Below are positions 20,609-30,607 of a stretch of 64,000 nucleotides of DNA, piece by piece. The notes under the pieces were generated by a model. That model saw nothing but the letters and a program-made list of their open reading frames with translations, had not been told where the DNA came from and did no database searches. The DNA lies in contig NW_020289993.1 in the NCBI RefSeq assembly GCF_003144245.1, positions 248,001-312,000 of the forward strand, written 5' to 3'. The position numbers were made by a program, and so were the translations under genes. Each line of letters opens with the position of its first letter. Position 1 is the first letter of the stretch. This DNA comes from Jaminaea rosea. Its lineage: Eukaryota > Basidiomycota > Exobasidiomycetes > Microstromatales.

Positions 20609-23600
20609 ATGTCTTCTTCCCCTGGGCGACCGCGACCGCAAAGGGCTGCGGCTACTGCTCGCAGGCCACTGGTCATCTCTGACGACGAAGGTTCTGAAGA
20701 TGATCTTGGCGGCCTTGGCAAATCGCAGACGAAACGACGTCGTGTGAGCGACGATGCCGACGACGACAGCGACTTTGCCGAGGGATCCAGCAGCAGCGAT
20801 GATGAGGATGATGACGACGACGACGCAGTAGATCACAGCGATCAAGACGACGAAACCCCTTCTCTCGCCCGTAGCGGCAGTGGCAGCTGTCAGCCTGAGG
20901 ACACCGATGCCCTCGAGACGCCTTCCAACGAGGCAGAGATGCCCCTCCTCGACCCCAAGCCATCGCCTATCGGCTTCCCACAGGTCACCATTGATCTATC
21001 CAATACACCAAAGCACAGCAATACCCTGAAGCAATCATCGCTGGCGAGTTTCTTCACCAAGCCGGGCGTCGCTTTCAGCGCCGCATCCACCTCGCGCACC
21101 CACCCCTTCTTCCAATCCACGTCCTCCCGTCGGGCAAATGAGAAGCAAAGAGACTCCGACTTTCTAGCAGACAGCGACGAAGACGATGATGCATTTGGCA
21201 AAGCGTCGAGCAGCAAAGTTAAGAAGGGGCGGGTAAGCGGCTCAGCACGAGGCGGGAAGCTCGGTGTCTCCGGTCAGAAGTGGGCGCCAGACTTTCGCCG
21301 AGGACGGTCCACCAAGCATATCCCACACTGCCCTACCGAAGCGCAGGCAGCCGCTCTCGCAAAAGAGGCCGAGCAAAAGGCAAAGGATCATCTCTGGCCT
21401 CCCATGTCCGACCTCAGCGAAATCTACGCCGACATCGTCGATCGCATGCCAGAGGCTCTCCTCAAGCCCCTGGCCCAGACGCTGGCCGGCAAAGGACGTG
21501 CTCTAAGAGTCGCTACAATGTGCAGCGGTACCGAGTCTCCTCTGCTTGCTCTCAACCTCATCTCACGTGCCGTCGAGGCAAAATGGGGCATCAAGATGGC
21601 CATTGAGCACGTCTTTTCCTGCGAGCTCGAGCCATTCAAGCAGGCCTACATAGAGCGTAACTTCTCGCCCCCTCTTCTCTTCCGCGACGTCACTGAACTT
21701 GGCAAGCCTCGCGCTCATACAGCATACGGAGCCCTGGTCGAAGTGCCGGGCGACATCGACGTACTTGTTGCCGGGACAAGCTGCGTCGACTATTCTGGTT
21801 TGAACAATGCAAAAAAGGCCATCAATGAGGGGGGCGAGTCTGGTCGCACCTTTTTCGGCATGCTCGACTGGGTCAAGCGCAACCAGCCAGCTATCGTGAT
21901 TCTCGAAAATGTCAAGTCGGCACCGTGGGAGGGAGTGGGCAAGTTCTTTGAAGAGGCCGACTACGACTCGTCCTTTTCCACTCGCTTCGACACCAAGAAC
22001 TACTACATCCCGCAGACGCGACAGCGAGGCTACTTTTTCGCGAGCAGGAACAAGAAGGGCGACTACCCTGCCAACTGGCACAATCTCGTCTCGTCTTTGC
22101 AACGTCCCGCGTCGTCGCCCATCGAGGCCTTCATGCTGCCCACGACGGACCAGCGCATTCAAGCTACGCGTGCCAAAATGGGTCACGAGGAGGCCGGCAA
22201 GAGCAGAAGCACCATCGACTGGTCCAAGTGCCAAGGTCGACACGAAGAGGCGCGCGGATTTGAGAAGCTCGGTCAGGCTCGACCATTCACTGCATGGGAG
22301 GAGGGAGGCTCCTGCGCAATGTCGCACGGAGCATGGAACGAGTTCGCTCGACCTCAGCCGGAACGAGTACTTGACCTCATGGACATCACCGTATTGCGGG
22401 ACGCCAAGCGCGGAGAAGATCCGCACTTCAAGAGTCGAGTGTGGGAGCTCAGTCAGAACGTCGACCGCAACATCGTCGCTCCTCAACCGGGTATCACGGG
22501 CTGTCTCACGCCGTCGGGTATGCCCTTTCTCACCAGCCGCGGCGGACCCGTCACTGGATTGGAGGCCCTGTCATTGCAAGGCTTGCCCATCAATGAGCTG
22601 CTCCTCACGCGCGAGAGCGATGATCAGCTTCAGAACCTCGCAGGCAACGCCATGAGCTCGACGGTAGTGGGCGTGTGCATCCTCGCGGCGCTCGTACTTG
22701 CTCGCCCCGACCTCGAAGCTGAGAGGCAAGGTCTCGACCCTAAGACGTCTGCGCGTTTGCTCCACGACATCGACGCGCCGCGCCGTCGTAAAGAGGTCGA
22801 TGTGATTGGGTCGCTTGTCGAGGAGGACTACGATCTAGTCTCGATGGAGGCTATCGACTTTAGCAAGCTTCTCCAGCAAGCGGCGTCATCGAGCCAGCTG
22901 TGCATCTGCGAGGGATCCAACGAGTGCAAGGTGGACATTTGGCGCTGCCGTCACTGCGACCAGACGGTATGCGGGACGTGCAAATCGCGGCCGTTGCACA
23001 GCTTTGCCATGGATGAGGCCGCCGCACACCGTACGTTGCCTCGTGACTTTGAGGATGTGCTCAAGAAGGCTCTGCCCATGCGTTTGGCAATGAGGGCGAG
23101 CGGGATCTCACGAGCAGCTGCAGGGGCTACTGGTCTCGGCTCAGAGGGAAAGCGCTGGCAGGAGCGCGTGGAGAAGGTGCTGAATCACGCAGAGTTCCGC
23201 TTCTCCCACCTCATACGCGGTCGCATCTGGACGGCAGAGTTCTTCTCGCTCTCTTCATCACGCATGGAGCTTGTCCTGGACCCCGTGGAGCCATTCTGGC
23301 AGATCTTTGTCGAGCCAGACAAGAGGGAGCCCGAGGGCAGCGTGCTGCGCAAGCTCCTCCTACAACCCGTAGCTCGTCAGCGTATCGATATCCAGGGGGG
23401 GCGTAGAGCAACACTTCTTGAACTCGGGCAGAAGTGGGAGCTCAACTTGCCGACACGCAATCGCGCTACAATGAACGTCGTGTGCCATGGCGAACAGATA
23501 GACTCGTGGCAGGCATCAATGGGCATTCGTGGAGAGTACGCTGGCACCAAGCGCTACTCCAAGATGACAATTGAGAAGGTGGGTGACAGCGCATCGCAAG

Positions 23601-26600
23601 CTGAGACCACTCTGTGTGGAGAATACGAGCTGCTGCCGGAGTGCGGGCAAGCCAACGCCTCGCTTCACAAGCGCAAAGGGGGCGAGCGCCCACTTTACCT
23701 TTTTATCGATGCTGCTCGATACGGCTCTTCATCCGACGACGCCTACGTGTTCTCCTCAAAGCTCGGCATGCTCAACTACCCCAAGGATCGCCCTGTACTT
23801 GCCAGCTTCAAGTCTGGATGGAAGCCACCACTTGCGCCGCGCGATCCCACCGTCGAAGACGAGGTCGAGCTCACGCCAGATGAGTTTGAGAAGCTCTCTG
23901 CGTCGTACCAACGCCAGCGAGGAGAGCACAAGGAGAAGACGCAGACGGTCGAGACGACTTTGTGCGGGCAGTGGGTCCCGTGCGCGGGCCTGATCATGGG
24001 GCCATACCACGAAGAGAAGAGCGCCACAATTGCGATCCCATCATCGCAGCTCCATCTCAATCTCGAAAAGGCAGGCTGCTCCGAAGCGCAGACGGTGCTT
24101 GCCTGCACGACTTCGCTCAGCGACCGCAGCAACGACGACAGCGGCAATGTTTGGCCTCGAGCCCGCGGAAGGTGGGTGGAGGTCGATTTGGAGCACCAAG
24201 GCAGGCAGACTTTCGAGAAGCTGTCGTGGCTCATCGAGAGGGTGCCCGAGGTGCGTTCTTGGGCGAATTGGATGCAGGCAAAGCGTACGTATACGGCCAG
24301 CTGCTGCATCGAATGTGCACCAGCTCCGCCTTCCATTCAATGGCTCAAGAAGGGCAATACGCTGCCTATCCCCATCGAGAATGAGCGCGAGGCTGGGCCT
24401 TACGAGCAAGCGATGAAGAACAGGCCATTCCCATTCCTACTTCACCTGCGCACTGACGACGACGGATGCGGTAGGCTACGTCTTGCTGTCAACCCCGCGA
24501 CGCTTATGCACCGAGCTCTCTCACGCCTGCCGCAGCGCGGCGATGCCCAACAGCCGACGCCGTCGTGGCGCCTCACTCGGGTTGATCCGACGCTAACCCC
24601 CTTCAATCTGCCCAAGTACGAGCTGCGCTCGAATCGTCACGACCCCGAGGCTGAGGATCCGCAACACTTCAAGCTCTCGCTGCGCAAGGAGCAGAAGCGC
24701 TCTCTTAATTGGATGCTGGCGCAAGAGGGCGACGTAGAGCCATTCACAGAGGAGGAAGTCAGCGAGGCGAGCTTGCCCGCGCTCGAGTGGTGTGCAGAGG
24801 GGATGGCTCGGCAGTCGCGTGTGGTGCGAGGCGGAGTGATTGCGGACGCAGTTGGCTACGGCAAGACAGCTATCTCGCTCGCACTGATCGCTAAGCAGCG
24901 GGAGCAAGGCGCCTCGCCTCCGCCCGCAAATCCTAGCCTCATACCTACCAAGGCGACGCTGGTCATTGTGCCTCCACAACTCTGCAAGCAATGGGAGAAT
25001 GAAGTGCGCAAATTTGTAGGCAGCAAGCTCTCCGTCCACGTCATCTTCAGCAAGGCCGATCTCAACAAGACGACAATCGAGCGACTACAGCGCGTAGACA
25101 TTGTCATCATGAGCGTGTCAGTCTATAAGTCGGACTCGTACTTTGACTCGCTGGCCGCATTCGCAGCTGCTAATCCTATCCCGCAACGCGAGGGTCGCTT
25201 TTTTGACTCTGCGTTGGCCAAGAGCATCTCGTGTCTGCCGGAGCGAGTCAAGGAGCTGCAACTCGACGACCGCGGCCGCACGCTGTGGCAGAGCATCAAG
25301 GAACGCAAGGGATTCGACCCCGCTCATCTCACCACTTACAAGGCCAAGAAACGTGTCGTGGGCAAGCAGTACGCGCGGGAAAAGGCCTTGGAGGGCGGCG
25401 ATGATGAGGAGGACGGTGGCGTGGAGGATGCTTGGGAGCAGATCAAGCGTGAAAAAGTCTCGGACGTCTGGGGCATCAAGACTGGCCTGAAGCGATGGAC
25501 GGACATGACTTCGCCACCGCTCGAATCGTTCTCGTGGCGTCGCGTCATCATCGACGAGTTTCACTACATTGCCGCCGAAGCTGGTCGCGTCTTTTCAGCC
25601 GTACGTTCGCTCACCGCGAGCTCGACCTGGGTGCTTTCGGGTACGCCGAAGACGGGCGACTTTGCCGACATTCGCTCGATGGCGGCGTTCCTCAATGTGC
25701 ATTTGGGTGTGGAGGATGATGCCGACTATGCGGATAGCTCTTCGAGGAGTAGGACCTCGCGTAACAAGGCACGCTCAAATGTCGAGCGATTCAGGAGCTT
25801 CGTCGAGGTGCACTCGCCAGCTTGGCATCACCGCAGGCAGCGTATCGGACAGTCATTCTTGGACCGCTTCGTCAGACAGAATGTCGCCGAGATTGACGAA
25901 ATTGCGTCAATCGAGGTGCTCAAGCCAATCCGGATGCCAGCTGCAGAGCGAGCTTGCTACCTCGAGCTTCAGCACACCATCGAAGCGCTCGACCTGCGCC
26001 ACGCTCGCAGCTTGTTCCGAGGGCCAGCTCGCGCCAAGGTGCTCGCCAGCGAGAACGACCGTGATCACCGCCTACGCACCACGCTCGGCGAAAGTTCCAG
26101 TCCTGAGGAGGCGCTGTCGCGCCAGGCTGCCCATTTCGTGCTTAGCCAGCGCGAGCGAGCGCAAAACGCCATTGAAGCATGCGACCTCATCATCGAAGAG
26201 CGCGCAAAGCAGCTAGCATTGTGCAAGGAAGAGCTCGCCGAGAAGCTAGCGGCGGCCAAGGAGCAGCATTTCCTCATGGCTCTACACTATGGCTACCGTG
26301 ATGATGCCAAACAAGCGCTCGTCTCCTTTGCAAAGAATGCCATCAGCGCCAAGTACGGCGACCGTGAAAGCAAGCAAGCTGTCGCCGAGATACTCGAAGC
26401 GGCCAATTGCCTGGAAGCGAGCCTGACGGCGAGCGTGGGTCGCAAGCAGTACGGCGCCAAAGAGCTGAAGGAGGCTCTGAAGAGGCGGGCTGCTGCTGCT
26501 GCTGTGGACGAGGTACGCAAACAGCGAGCGGCGGCAGCAAAGAGGGGCGGTGCGAAGGCCAAGGGTCGCAAGCGCGATGATAGTGAAGACGAGGAGGGCG

Positions 26601-27649
26601 AAGACAGCGATGGTCTCGACGACACTGCGCTACGTGCCGAGGAGAAGGAGGCGTCGGTGAAAGCGATCAAGGACCTCGAGGCGCAATTGTCCAAACGCGG
26701 CGGCAGCAACGACGAGGAGCGAGCGAGATTAGCCTGGCTTCAAGAGACTCATGCGCGAGCTCTCGTACACCATCTCGTCCAACTCCGCAACGAGACGGCC
26801 GCCCGTCAACGTTCTCTGCGCTACTTTGAGAACATCCGATCCATCCAGATGAGCCAGGGTCACGCCGTTTGCGGCGACTGCCCTGGGTGCAAGTCTCAGC
26901 TTACTTTCGCCAACCTCGCGCTCTCCTCTGTGTGCGGCCATCTCTTCTGCCTCGAATGCGGGCAGAGGGAGGCATGGAAGGGCAAGTGCCCCGAATCCGG
27001 CTGCAACGCCGATGCCAAGCCGACGTCGATCATCGCGGCTACGTCTTTGGGTGTAGAGAATACTAAAGTGTCCGCTTTCGGCGAGAAGATGAGCCAACTA
27101 GCCGGGCTGTTGCGCAACGAGAGGTTGATTCCAGCGGAGGACAGGATCATTCTATTCGTGCAGTTCGAGGGTCTCTTGGAGAAGACGGCGCAGGCTTTGA
27201 CATCGTACCGGATCAAGTTCACTCGGGTCAAGGGCAACGCCAAGCAGCGATCGCAAGTATTGGACGACTACCAACGCGGCACTGCCCCACGTGTACTCTT
27301 GCTGGATGTTGCCGACGAGAGCGCTGCTGGGTCCAACCTCACGATTGCGAACCACGTCATTTTCCTTTCTTCGCTGATCAGCGACGATGCGGCGACGTAT
27401 CGCTCGACGATGGAGCAAGCTCGCGGGCGATGCCTGCGATTTGGCCAAGTCAAGGAGGTGCGAGTGTGGCATCTACTAGCTCGATCGACGATTGATGAAG
27501 AGGTGTTCGAGAGGCGGGACGGGCGCGGTACCCTGGACGATGTGTTGGCGATGCGGAGCGCGAGGCAAGAGGAGTTGGGCACTCAATTGGGCGTCGAGAG
27601 CGTTGTGGAGCAGGCGGCGGCGAGCGCAAAAGGGGCGGTAAAGGTGTGA
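20609..27649 (+). CDS. DNMT5: DNMT5-family DNA cytosine methyltransferase with RING and SNF2 ATPase
   Basis: One uninterrupted frame of 2346 residues from the ATG at 20609; upstream the frame reaches only a GTG. Residues 1-280 are acidic and disordered and include a PIP box, QSSLASFF (142-149). The C5-methyltransferase domain (about 295-705) has motif I VATMCSGTESP, motif IV AGTSCVDYSGLN with catalytic Cys392, ENV (433-435), QTRQRG (469-474) and motif X LQNLAGNAMSSTVVG. A Cys-rich finger follows (about 765-792). The SNF2 ATPase has Walker A DAVGYGKT (Lys1419) and box II DEFH (1649-1652), a RING finger (from Cys2088: CGDCPGCK ... CGHLFCLECG), and helicase-C with QARGRCLRFGQ. This order matches DNMT5, known in Cryptococcus as an ATP-dependent maintenance CpG methyltransferase acting on hemimethylated DNA. 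No chromodomain is evident. All core catalytic motifs are present, so it looks active. Confidence 0.95.
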   Translation: MSSSPGRPRPQRAAATARRPLVISDDEGSEDDLGGLGKSQTKRRRVSDDADDDSDFAEGSSSSDDEDDDDDDAVDHSDQDDETPSLARSGSGSCQPEDTDALETPSNEAEMPLLDPKPSPIGFPQVTIDLSNTPKHSNTLKQSSLASFFTKPGVAFSAASTSRTHPFFQSTSSRRANEKQRDSDFLADSDEDDDAFGKASSSKVKKGRVSGSARGGKLGVSGQKWAPDFRRGRSTKHIPHCPTEAQAAALAKEAEQKAKDHLWPPMSDLSEIYADIVDRMPEALLKPLAQTLAGKGRALRVATMCSGTESPLLALNLISRAVEAKWGIKMAIEHVFSCELEPFKQAYIERNFSPPLLFRDVTELGKPRAHTAYGALVEVPGDIDVLVAGTSCVDYSGLNNAKKAINEGGESGRTFFGMLDWVKRNQPAIVILENVKSAPWEGVGKFFEEADYDSSFSTRFDTKNYYIPQTRQRGYFFASRNKKGDYPANWHNLVSSLQRPASSPIEAFMLPTTDQRIQATRAKMGHEEAGKSRSTIDWSKCQGRHEEARGFEKLGQARPFTAWEEGGSCAMSHGAWNEFARPQPERVLDLMDITVLRDAKRGEDPHFKSRVWELSQNVDRNIVAPQPGITGCLTPSGMPFLTSRGGPVTGLEALSLQGLPINELLLTRESDDQLQNLAGNAMSSTVVGVCILAALVLARPDLEAERQGLDPKTSARLLHDIDAPRRRKEVDVIGSLVEEDYDLVSMEAIDFSKLLQQAASSSQLCICEGSNECKVDIWRCRHCDQTVCGTCKSRPLHSFAMDEAAAHRTLPRDFEDVLKKALPMRLAMRASGISRAAAGATGLGSEGKRWQERVEKVLNHAEFRFSHLIRGRIWTAEFFSLSSSRMELVLDPVEPFWQIFVEPDKREPEGSVLRKLLLQPVARQRIDIQGGRRATLLELGQKWELNLPTRNRATMNVVCHGEQIDSWQASMGIRGEYAGTKRYSKMTIEKVGDSASQAETTLCGEYELLPECGQANASLHKRKGGERPLYLFIDAARYGSSSDDAYVFSSKLGMLNYPKDRPVLASFKSGWKPPLAPRDPTVEDEVELTPDEFEKLSASYQRQRGEHKEKTQTVETTLCGQWVPCAGLIMGPYHEEKSATIAIPSSQLHLNLEKAGCSEAQTVLACTTSLSDRSNDDSGNVWPRARGRWVEVDLEHQGRQTFEKLSWLIERVPEVRSWANWMQAKRTYTASCCIECAPAPPSIQWLKKGNTLPIPIENEREAGPYEQAMKNRPFPFLLHLRTDDDGCGRLRLAVNPATLMHRALSRLPQRGDAQQPTPSWRLTRVDPTLTPFNLPKYELRSNRHDPEAEDPQHFKLSLRKEQKRSLNWMLAQEGDVEPFTEEEVSEASLPALEWCAEGMARQSRVVRGGVIADAVGYGKTAISLALIAKQREQGASPPPANPSLIPTKATLVIVPPQLCKQWENEVRKFVGSKLSVHVIFSKADLNKTTIERLQRVDIVIMSVSVYKSDSYFDSLAAFAAANPIPQREGRFFDSALAKSISCLPERVKELQLDDRGRTLWQSIKERKGFDPAHLTTYKAKKRVVGKQYAREKALEGGDDEEDGGVEDAWEQIKREKVSDVWGIKTGLKRWTDMTSPPLESFSWRRVIIDEFHYIAAEAGRVFSAVRSLTASSTWVLSGTPKTGDFADIRSMAAFLNVHLGVEDDADYADSSSRSRTSRNKARSNVERFRSFVEVHSPAWHHRRQRIGQSFLDRFVRQNVAEIDEIASIEVLKPIRMPAAERACYLELQHTIEALDLRHARSLFRGPARAKVLASENDRDHRLRTTLGESSSPEEALSRQAAHFVLSQRERAQNAIEACDLIIEERAKQLALCKEELAEKLAAAKEQHFLMALHYGYRDDAKQALVSFAKNAISAKYGDRESKQAVAEILEAANCLEASLTASVGRKQYGAKELKEALKRRAAAAAVDEVRKQRAAAAKRGGAKAKGRKRDDSEDEEGEDSDGLDDTALRAEEKEASVKAIKDLEAQLSKRGGSNDEERARLAWLQETHARALVHHLVQLRNETAARQRSLRYFENIRSIQMSQGHAVCGDCPGCKSQLTFANLALSSVCGHLFCLECGQREAWKGKCPESGCNADAKPTSIIAATSLGVENTKVSAFGEKMSQLAGLLRNERLIPAEDRIILFVQFEGLLEKTAQALTSYRIKFTRVKGNAKQRSQVLDDYQRGTAPRVLLLDVADESAAGSNLTIANHVIFLSSLISDDAATYRSTMEQARGRCLRFGQVKEVRVWHLLARSTIDEEVFERRDGRGTLDDVLAMRSARQEELGTQLGVESVVEQAAASAKGAVKV

Positions 27650-28504
27650 TGGCGGAGGCAAGCGGCGAGCGTGATGAGCGTGGCGCGAGGCGGGAACACT
27701 TGTGTCAAGGACAAATGGCAATAAACTGAAAGCTTCTCTCCACTCGACATTTGCGCCTGTGTCTGATCTGCGTTGCTCTTTGACATGTCAGATGAGGACT
27801 GTGCGAAGCGAGAGAAATCAACTCAAGGCTGTCATGGGAACGACTTCGACATTGTTCGCCGCATTTGATGCACCGTCTTTCTATTGTTGATGGCTTCTAT
27901 TCCAGCCTTGGGGCCTGTCGAGCAAGTAGGGCGGTGCACTGCGACGCGTACCAGAGGAGTGGTGCACTTCGACGTGTACCAGACATTGTCGGACAAGATG
28001 TGACGCGAGATTGCGGTATCAGCTGCCATTGATTGCGGTGTGAGATGCCACTGATTGTTCGGCTATTTGCGATGGCAAATACTGGCGCCGCCGGCACAAG
28101 ACGCGCAGAAGAAACACCCACCCAATCGATTTGGCACCTCCATGTCCTCCTTAGTGACGCCATCAATACTGCGCAGCTTGCTGCCCTTGGCCAGTCAAAG
28201 AGACACAGCCTCGGGAGAAGCCATGAGAGAAAAGCAAGTGTGTGCTCTACTTCGCCACTCCCACTTCGATCATCGCGGGCGCATCGTGGGAGCATCGAAG
28301 TTGAAGGGAGAAACGGAGAGACGGCATGACGGCGTGACAGCGTGACAGCGTGACGGCATGACGACGCTTCGACGCATTGAGTAGAACGCATGACGACGAT
28401 GGCTTGACTCAATGTGAGGATTGGGGTCTCTGGAAAGAGATAAAGGGGCAACGACCACGACCTGTTCATCGTTCCCTCATCCCGCACATCATCCCCTCCT
28501 TACG
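27650..28504. other. spacer with short tandem CGTGACAG-like repeats
   Basis: This 855-bp gap follows the DNMT5 stop. At about 28320-28365 the motif CGTGACAG and close variants recur several times in tandem. A possible TATA-like element (GATAAAG) lies near 28438, about 65 bp before the next ATG. The minus-strand open frame across 27897-28487 has no recognisable content and is rejected. Confidence 0.5.
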
Positions 28505-30607
28505 ATGCGCGCCCTTTACGCCTTTGTCGTTCTGGCACTCAGCCTCAGCAGTGTCTCAGCAGCACCTCACGCTCAGAAGCGTGGCAACCATCCTCATCCA
28601 CACCCGCACCCGCACCCGCACCCGCACCCTCACCCACACCCGCATCCCCATCCTCACCCGAAGCCAGGGCCTGGGCCAACTTCTACGGTGCCGGACCCCA
28701 CTCCAGTGGCCCCAATCTCGACCGTTTACAGCACTACCTACGGCAGCGAGTCGAGCACGTACACGCTGGGTGACCCAGCTCATCCTACCGTCGTCGAGCA
28801 GATCAAAGTCTCGACCATCTCTGTGACCAAGGAGGGTACCGGCAGCACTGCAAGGACATATACGCAGGGTGGGCCCGCGACTGTGACTGTCGTCGTCGAA
28901 AATCCGGCCAAAGGCCCGGAGAAGACGCCCGTCTCTCCCTCGACTGTCACCGTCACCGGGCAGGGCCCTGTGCCTACAACTCTCACCGAAGGCACTCCCG
29001 AAAAGCCCACAGTCGTGGTGATCGAGCCTTACAAGACGGTCACCAAAACGAGAGGAGGGCCGACAGCTACCACGCTGACTGAAGGACCGTCGGAGTCTCC
29101 CACCGTTGTGGTGCAGACCAAATGGCCGACGGTCACCAAGAATGGGCCTGCAAAGACGACCACCACCGAGGGAGCTCCTGGAAAGGAGACCGTCGTAGTC
29201 GTGGAGCCTTACAAGACGCTGACCAAGACACAAGGCGGCCCGACCGCCACTACTCTTACCCAAGGCCCAGAATCCGATCGCACCGTCGTTGTCCAGACGC
29301 CCTGGCCGACGATCACGAAGAATGGACCTGCAAAGACGACGACGACCGAAGGACCTCCCGGGAAGGAAACTGTGGTAGTAGTTGAGCCGTTCAAGACTTT
29401 GACTAAGACGCAGGGCGGCCCTACCCCCACGACTCTGACCCAAGGCCCAGAGTCTGATAGGACGATTGTGGTGCAGACGCCATGGCCCACGATCACGAAA
29501 CCCGGCCCGACTGCAGGACGAATCACAACCGCACCTCCTGATAGGCCCGACGATAAGACGGTCATCGTTCAGGAGCCCTTCAAAACGATCACAAAGGGAG
29601 GGCCTTCTGCTACGACACAGACAACTGGAGACACCGTCACAGTGGTGACGCCATGGCCGACGGTGACCAAACCGGCGCCTACGGCAGGAAGGATCACTAC
29701 CGCGCCTCCTGAGAACCCCGACGACAAGACGGTCATCGTTCAAGAGCCGTACCCAACTACCACGAGGGGTGGGCCAGCTCGTACTACGTTGACCGAAGGG
29801 CCTCCGGAGAAGCCTACGGTCGTCGTGGTCGAGCCATGGCCGACGGTGACACGTCCAGCCCCTACTGCCGGAAGAATCACAACCGCACCTCCTGAATCAC
29901 CTGACAAGTCGACCGTGGTCATCCAAACCCCTTACCCGACCATCACGAAGACGTACAACGGCGATACTCCTCGCACGAGCACGACTCAAGGTCCTAGTGG
30001 ACCCACTGTTGTAGTCGAGAATCCACACTGCAAAGACGTGCAAGGCTGGCAATGGGCGTACTATGACAAGCCGTACAGCGACAAAACGCATCCTCAGTAC
30101 GATCCGTCGGACAGCTTCGCAAAGTTGAAGCCCGACGCTACTGGCACGACCGAGCGCGTATCGTTCGCCCAGCCAGATTCTGGCCCGGGCAAAGGCATCA
30201 TTTACGGCTCAACCCCGTTGAAGACGAACGGATACGCCGTGCAACTGCGAGGCTACATCAAACCTTCTGCGACTGGCAAGTACACTTTCAATGTCGAGGA
30301 CGTGGACGATGAGGTGCGTGTGTGGGTAAATGAGGGCGCCTACAAGGGCTACAACGACGGGAATCGCGACATCGAAGTTCACAGAGACGGCAACACAAAC
30401 GGCAAGGGCAGCTTCACCGCGGATCTCGAGAAGGACAAGTACTATGCGATTCGCTTCATGGTCATGAACAGGGGTGGCCCCGCCTCCCTCACTTTCCGTC
30501 CGTTCGGTCCCGATGGGAAGCCGGTGGAAATAGAATACTTCAGACAGAACGCTTGCGCTCCGGAGGACAAAGGACCCGCTTACCAGGAGTGGGGTGCAGA
30601 AGCCTGA
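28505..30607 (+). CDS. secreted repeat-rich adhesin-like protein with GLEYA/PA14-type C-terminus
   Basis: Single exon, 700 residues from the ATG at 28505. A signal peptide (MRALYAFVVLALSLSSVSA) is followed by a dibasic Kex2-type site (AQKR) and an exact (His-Pro)12 tract at residues 29-52. Residues from about 155 to 500 are Thr/Pro/Val-rich modular repeats of the type KTVTKTRGGPTATTLTEGP and VVVQTPWPTITK, likely O-mannosylated. The last roughly 190 residues (from HCKDVQGWQWAYYD) are globular and resemble GLEYA/PA14 lectin-like domains: GYAVQLRGYIKPSATGKYTF, VEDVDDEVRVWVNEGAYKGY, KYYAIRFMVMNRGGPASL. Such domains bind glycans in fungal adhesins. No C-terminal GPI-like hydrophobic tail is seen, so the protein may be secreted or wall-trapped. 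The glycan-binding role is inference from fold-like similarity. Confidence 0.8.
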   Translation: MRALYAFVVLALSLSSVSAAPHAQKRGNHPHPHPHPHPHPHPHPHPHPHPHPKPGPGPTSTVPDPTPVAPISTVYSTTYGSESSTYTLGDPAHPTVVEQIKVSTISVTKEGTGSTARTYTQGGPATVTVVVENPAKGPEKTPVSPSTVTVTGQGPVPTTLTEGTPEKPTVVVIEPYKTVTKTRGGPTATTLTEGPSESPTVVVQTKWPTVTKNGPAKTTTTEGAPGKETVVVVEPYKTLTKTQGGPTATTLTQGPESDRTVVVQTPWPTITKNGPAKTTTTEGPPGKETVVVVEPFKTLTKTQGGPTPTTLTQGPESDRTIVVQTPWPTITKPGPTAGRITTAPPDRPDDKTVIVQEPFKTITKGGPSATTQTTGDTVTVVTPWPTVTKPAPTAGRITTAPPENPDDKTVIVQEPYPTTTRGGPARTTLTEGPPEKPTVVVVEPWPTVTRPAPTAGRITTAPPESPDKSTVVIQTPYPTITKTYNGDTPRTSTTQGPSGPTVVVENPHCKDVQGWQWAYYDKPYSDKTHPQYDPSDSFAKLKPDATGTTERVSFAQPDSGPGKGIIYGSTPLKTNGYAVQLRGYIKPSATGKYTFNVEDVDDEVRVWVNEGAYKGYNDGNRDIEVHRDGNTNGKGSFTADLEKDKYYAIRFMVMNRGGPASLTFRPFGPDGKPVEIEYFRQNACAPEDKGPAYQEWGAEA

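Noticed and set aside
27897-28487. 196-codon minus-strand open frame in the gap after DNMT5
   Set aside because: Its content is low-quality, Cys/Arg-rich and repeat-derived (from the CGTGAC repeats), with no recognisable domain.
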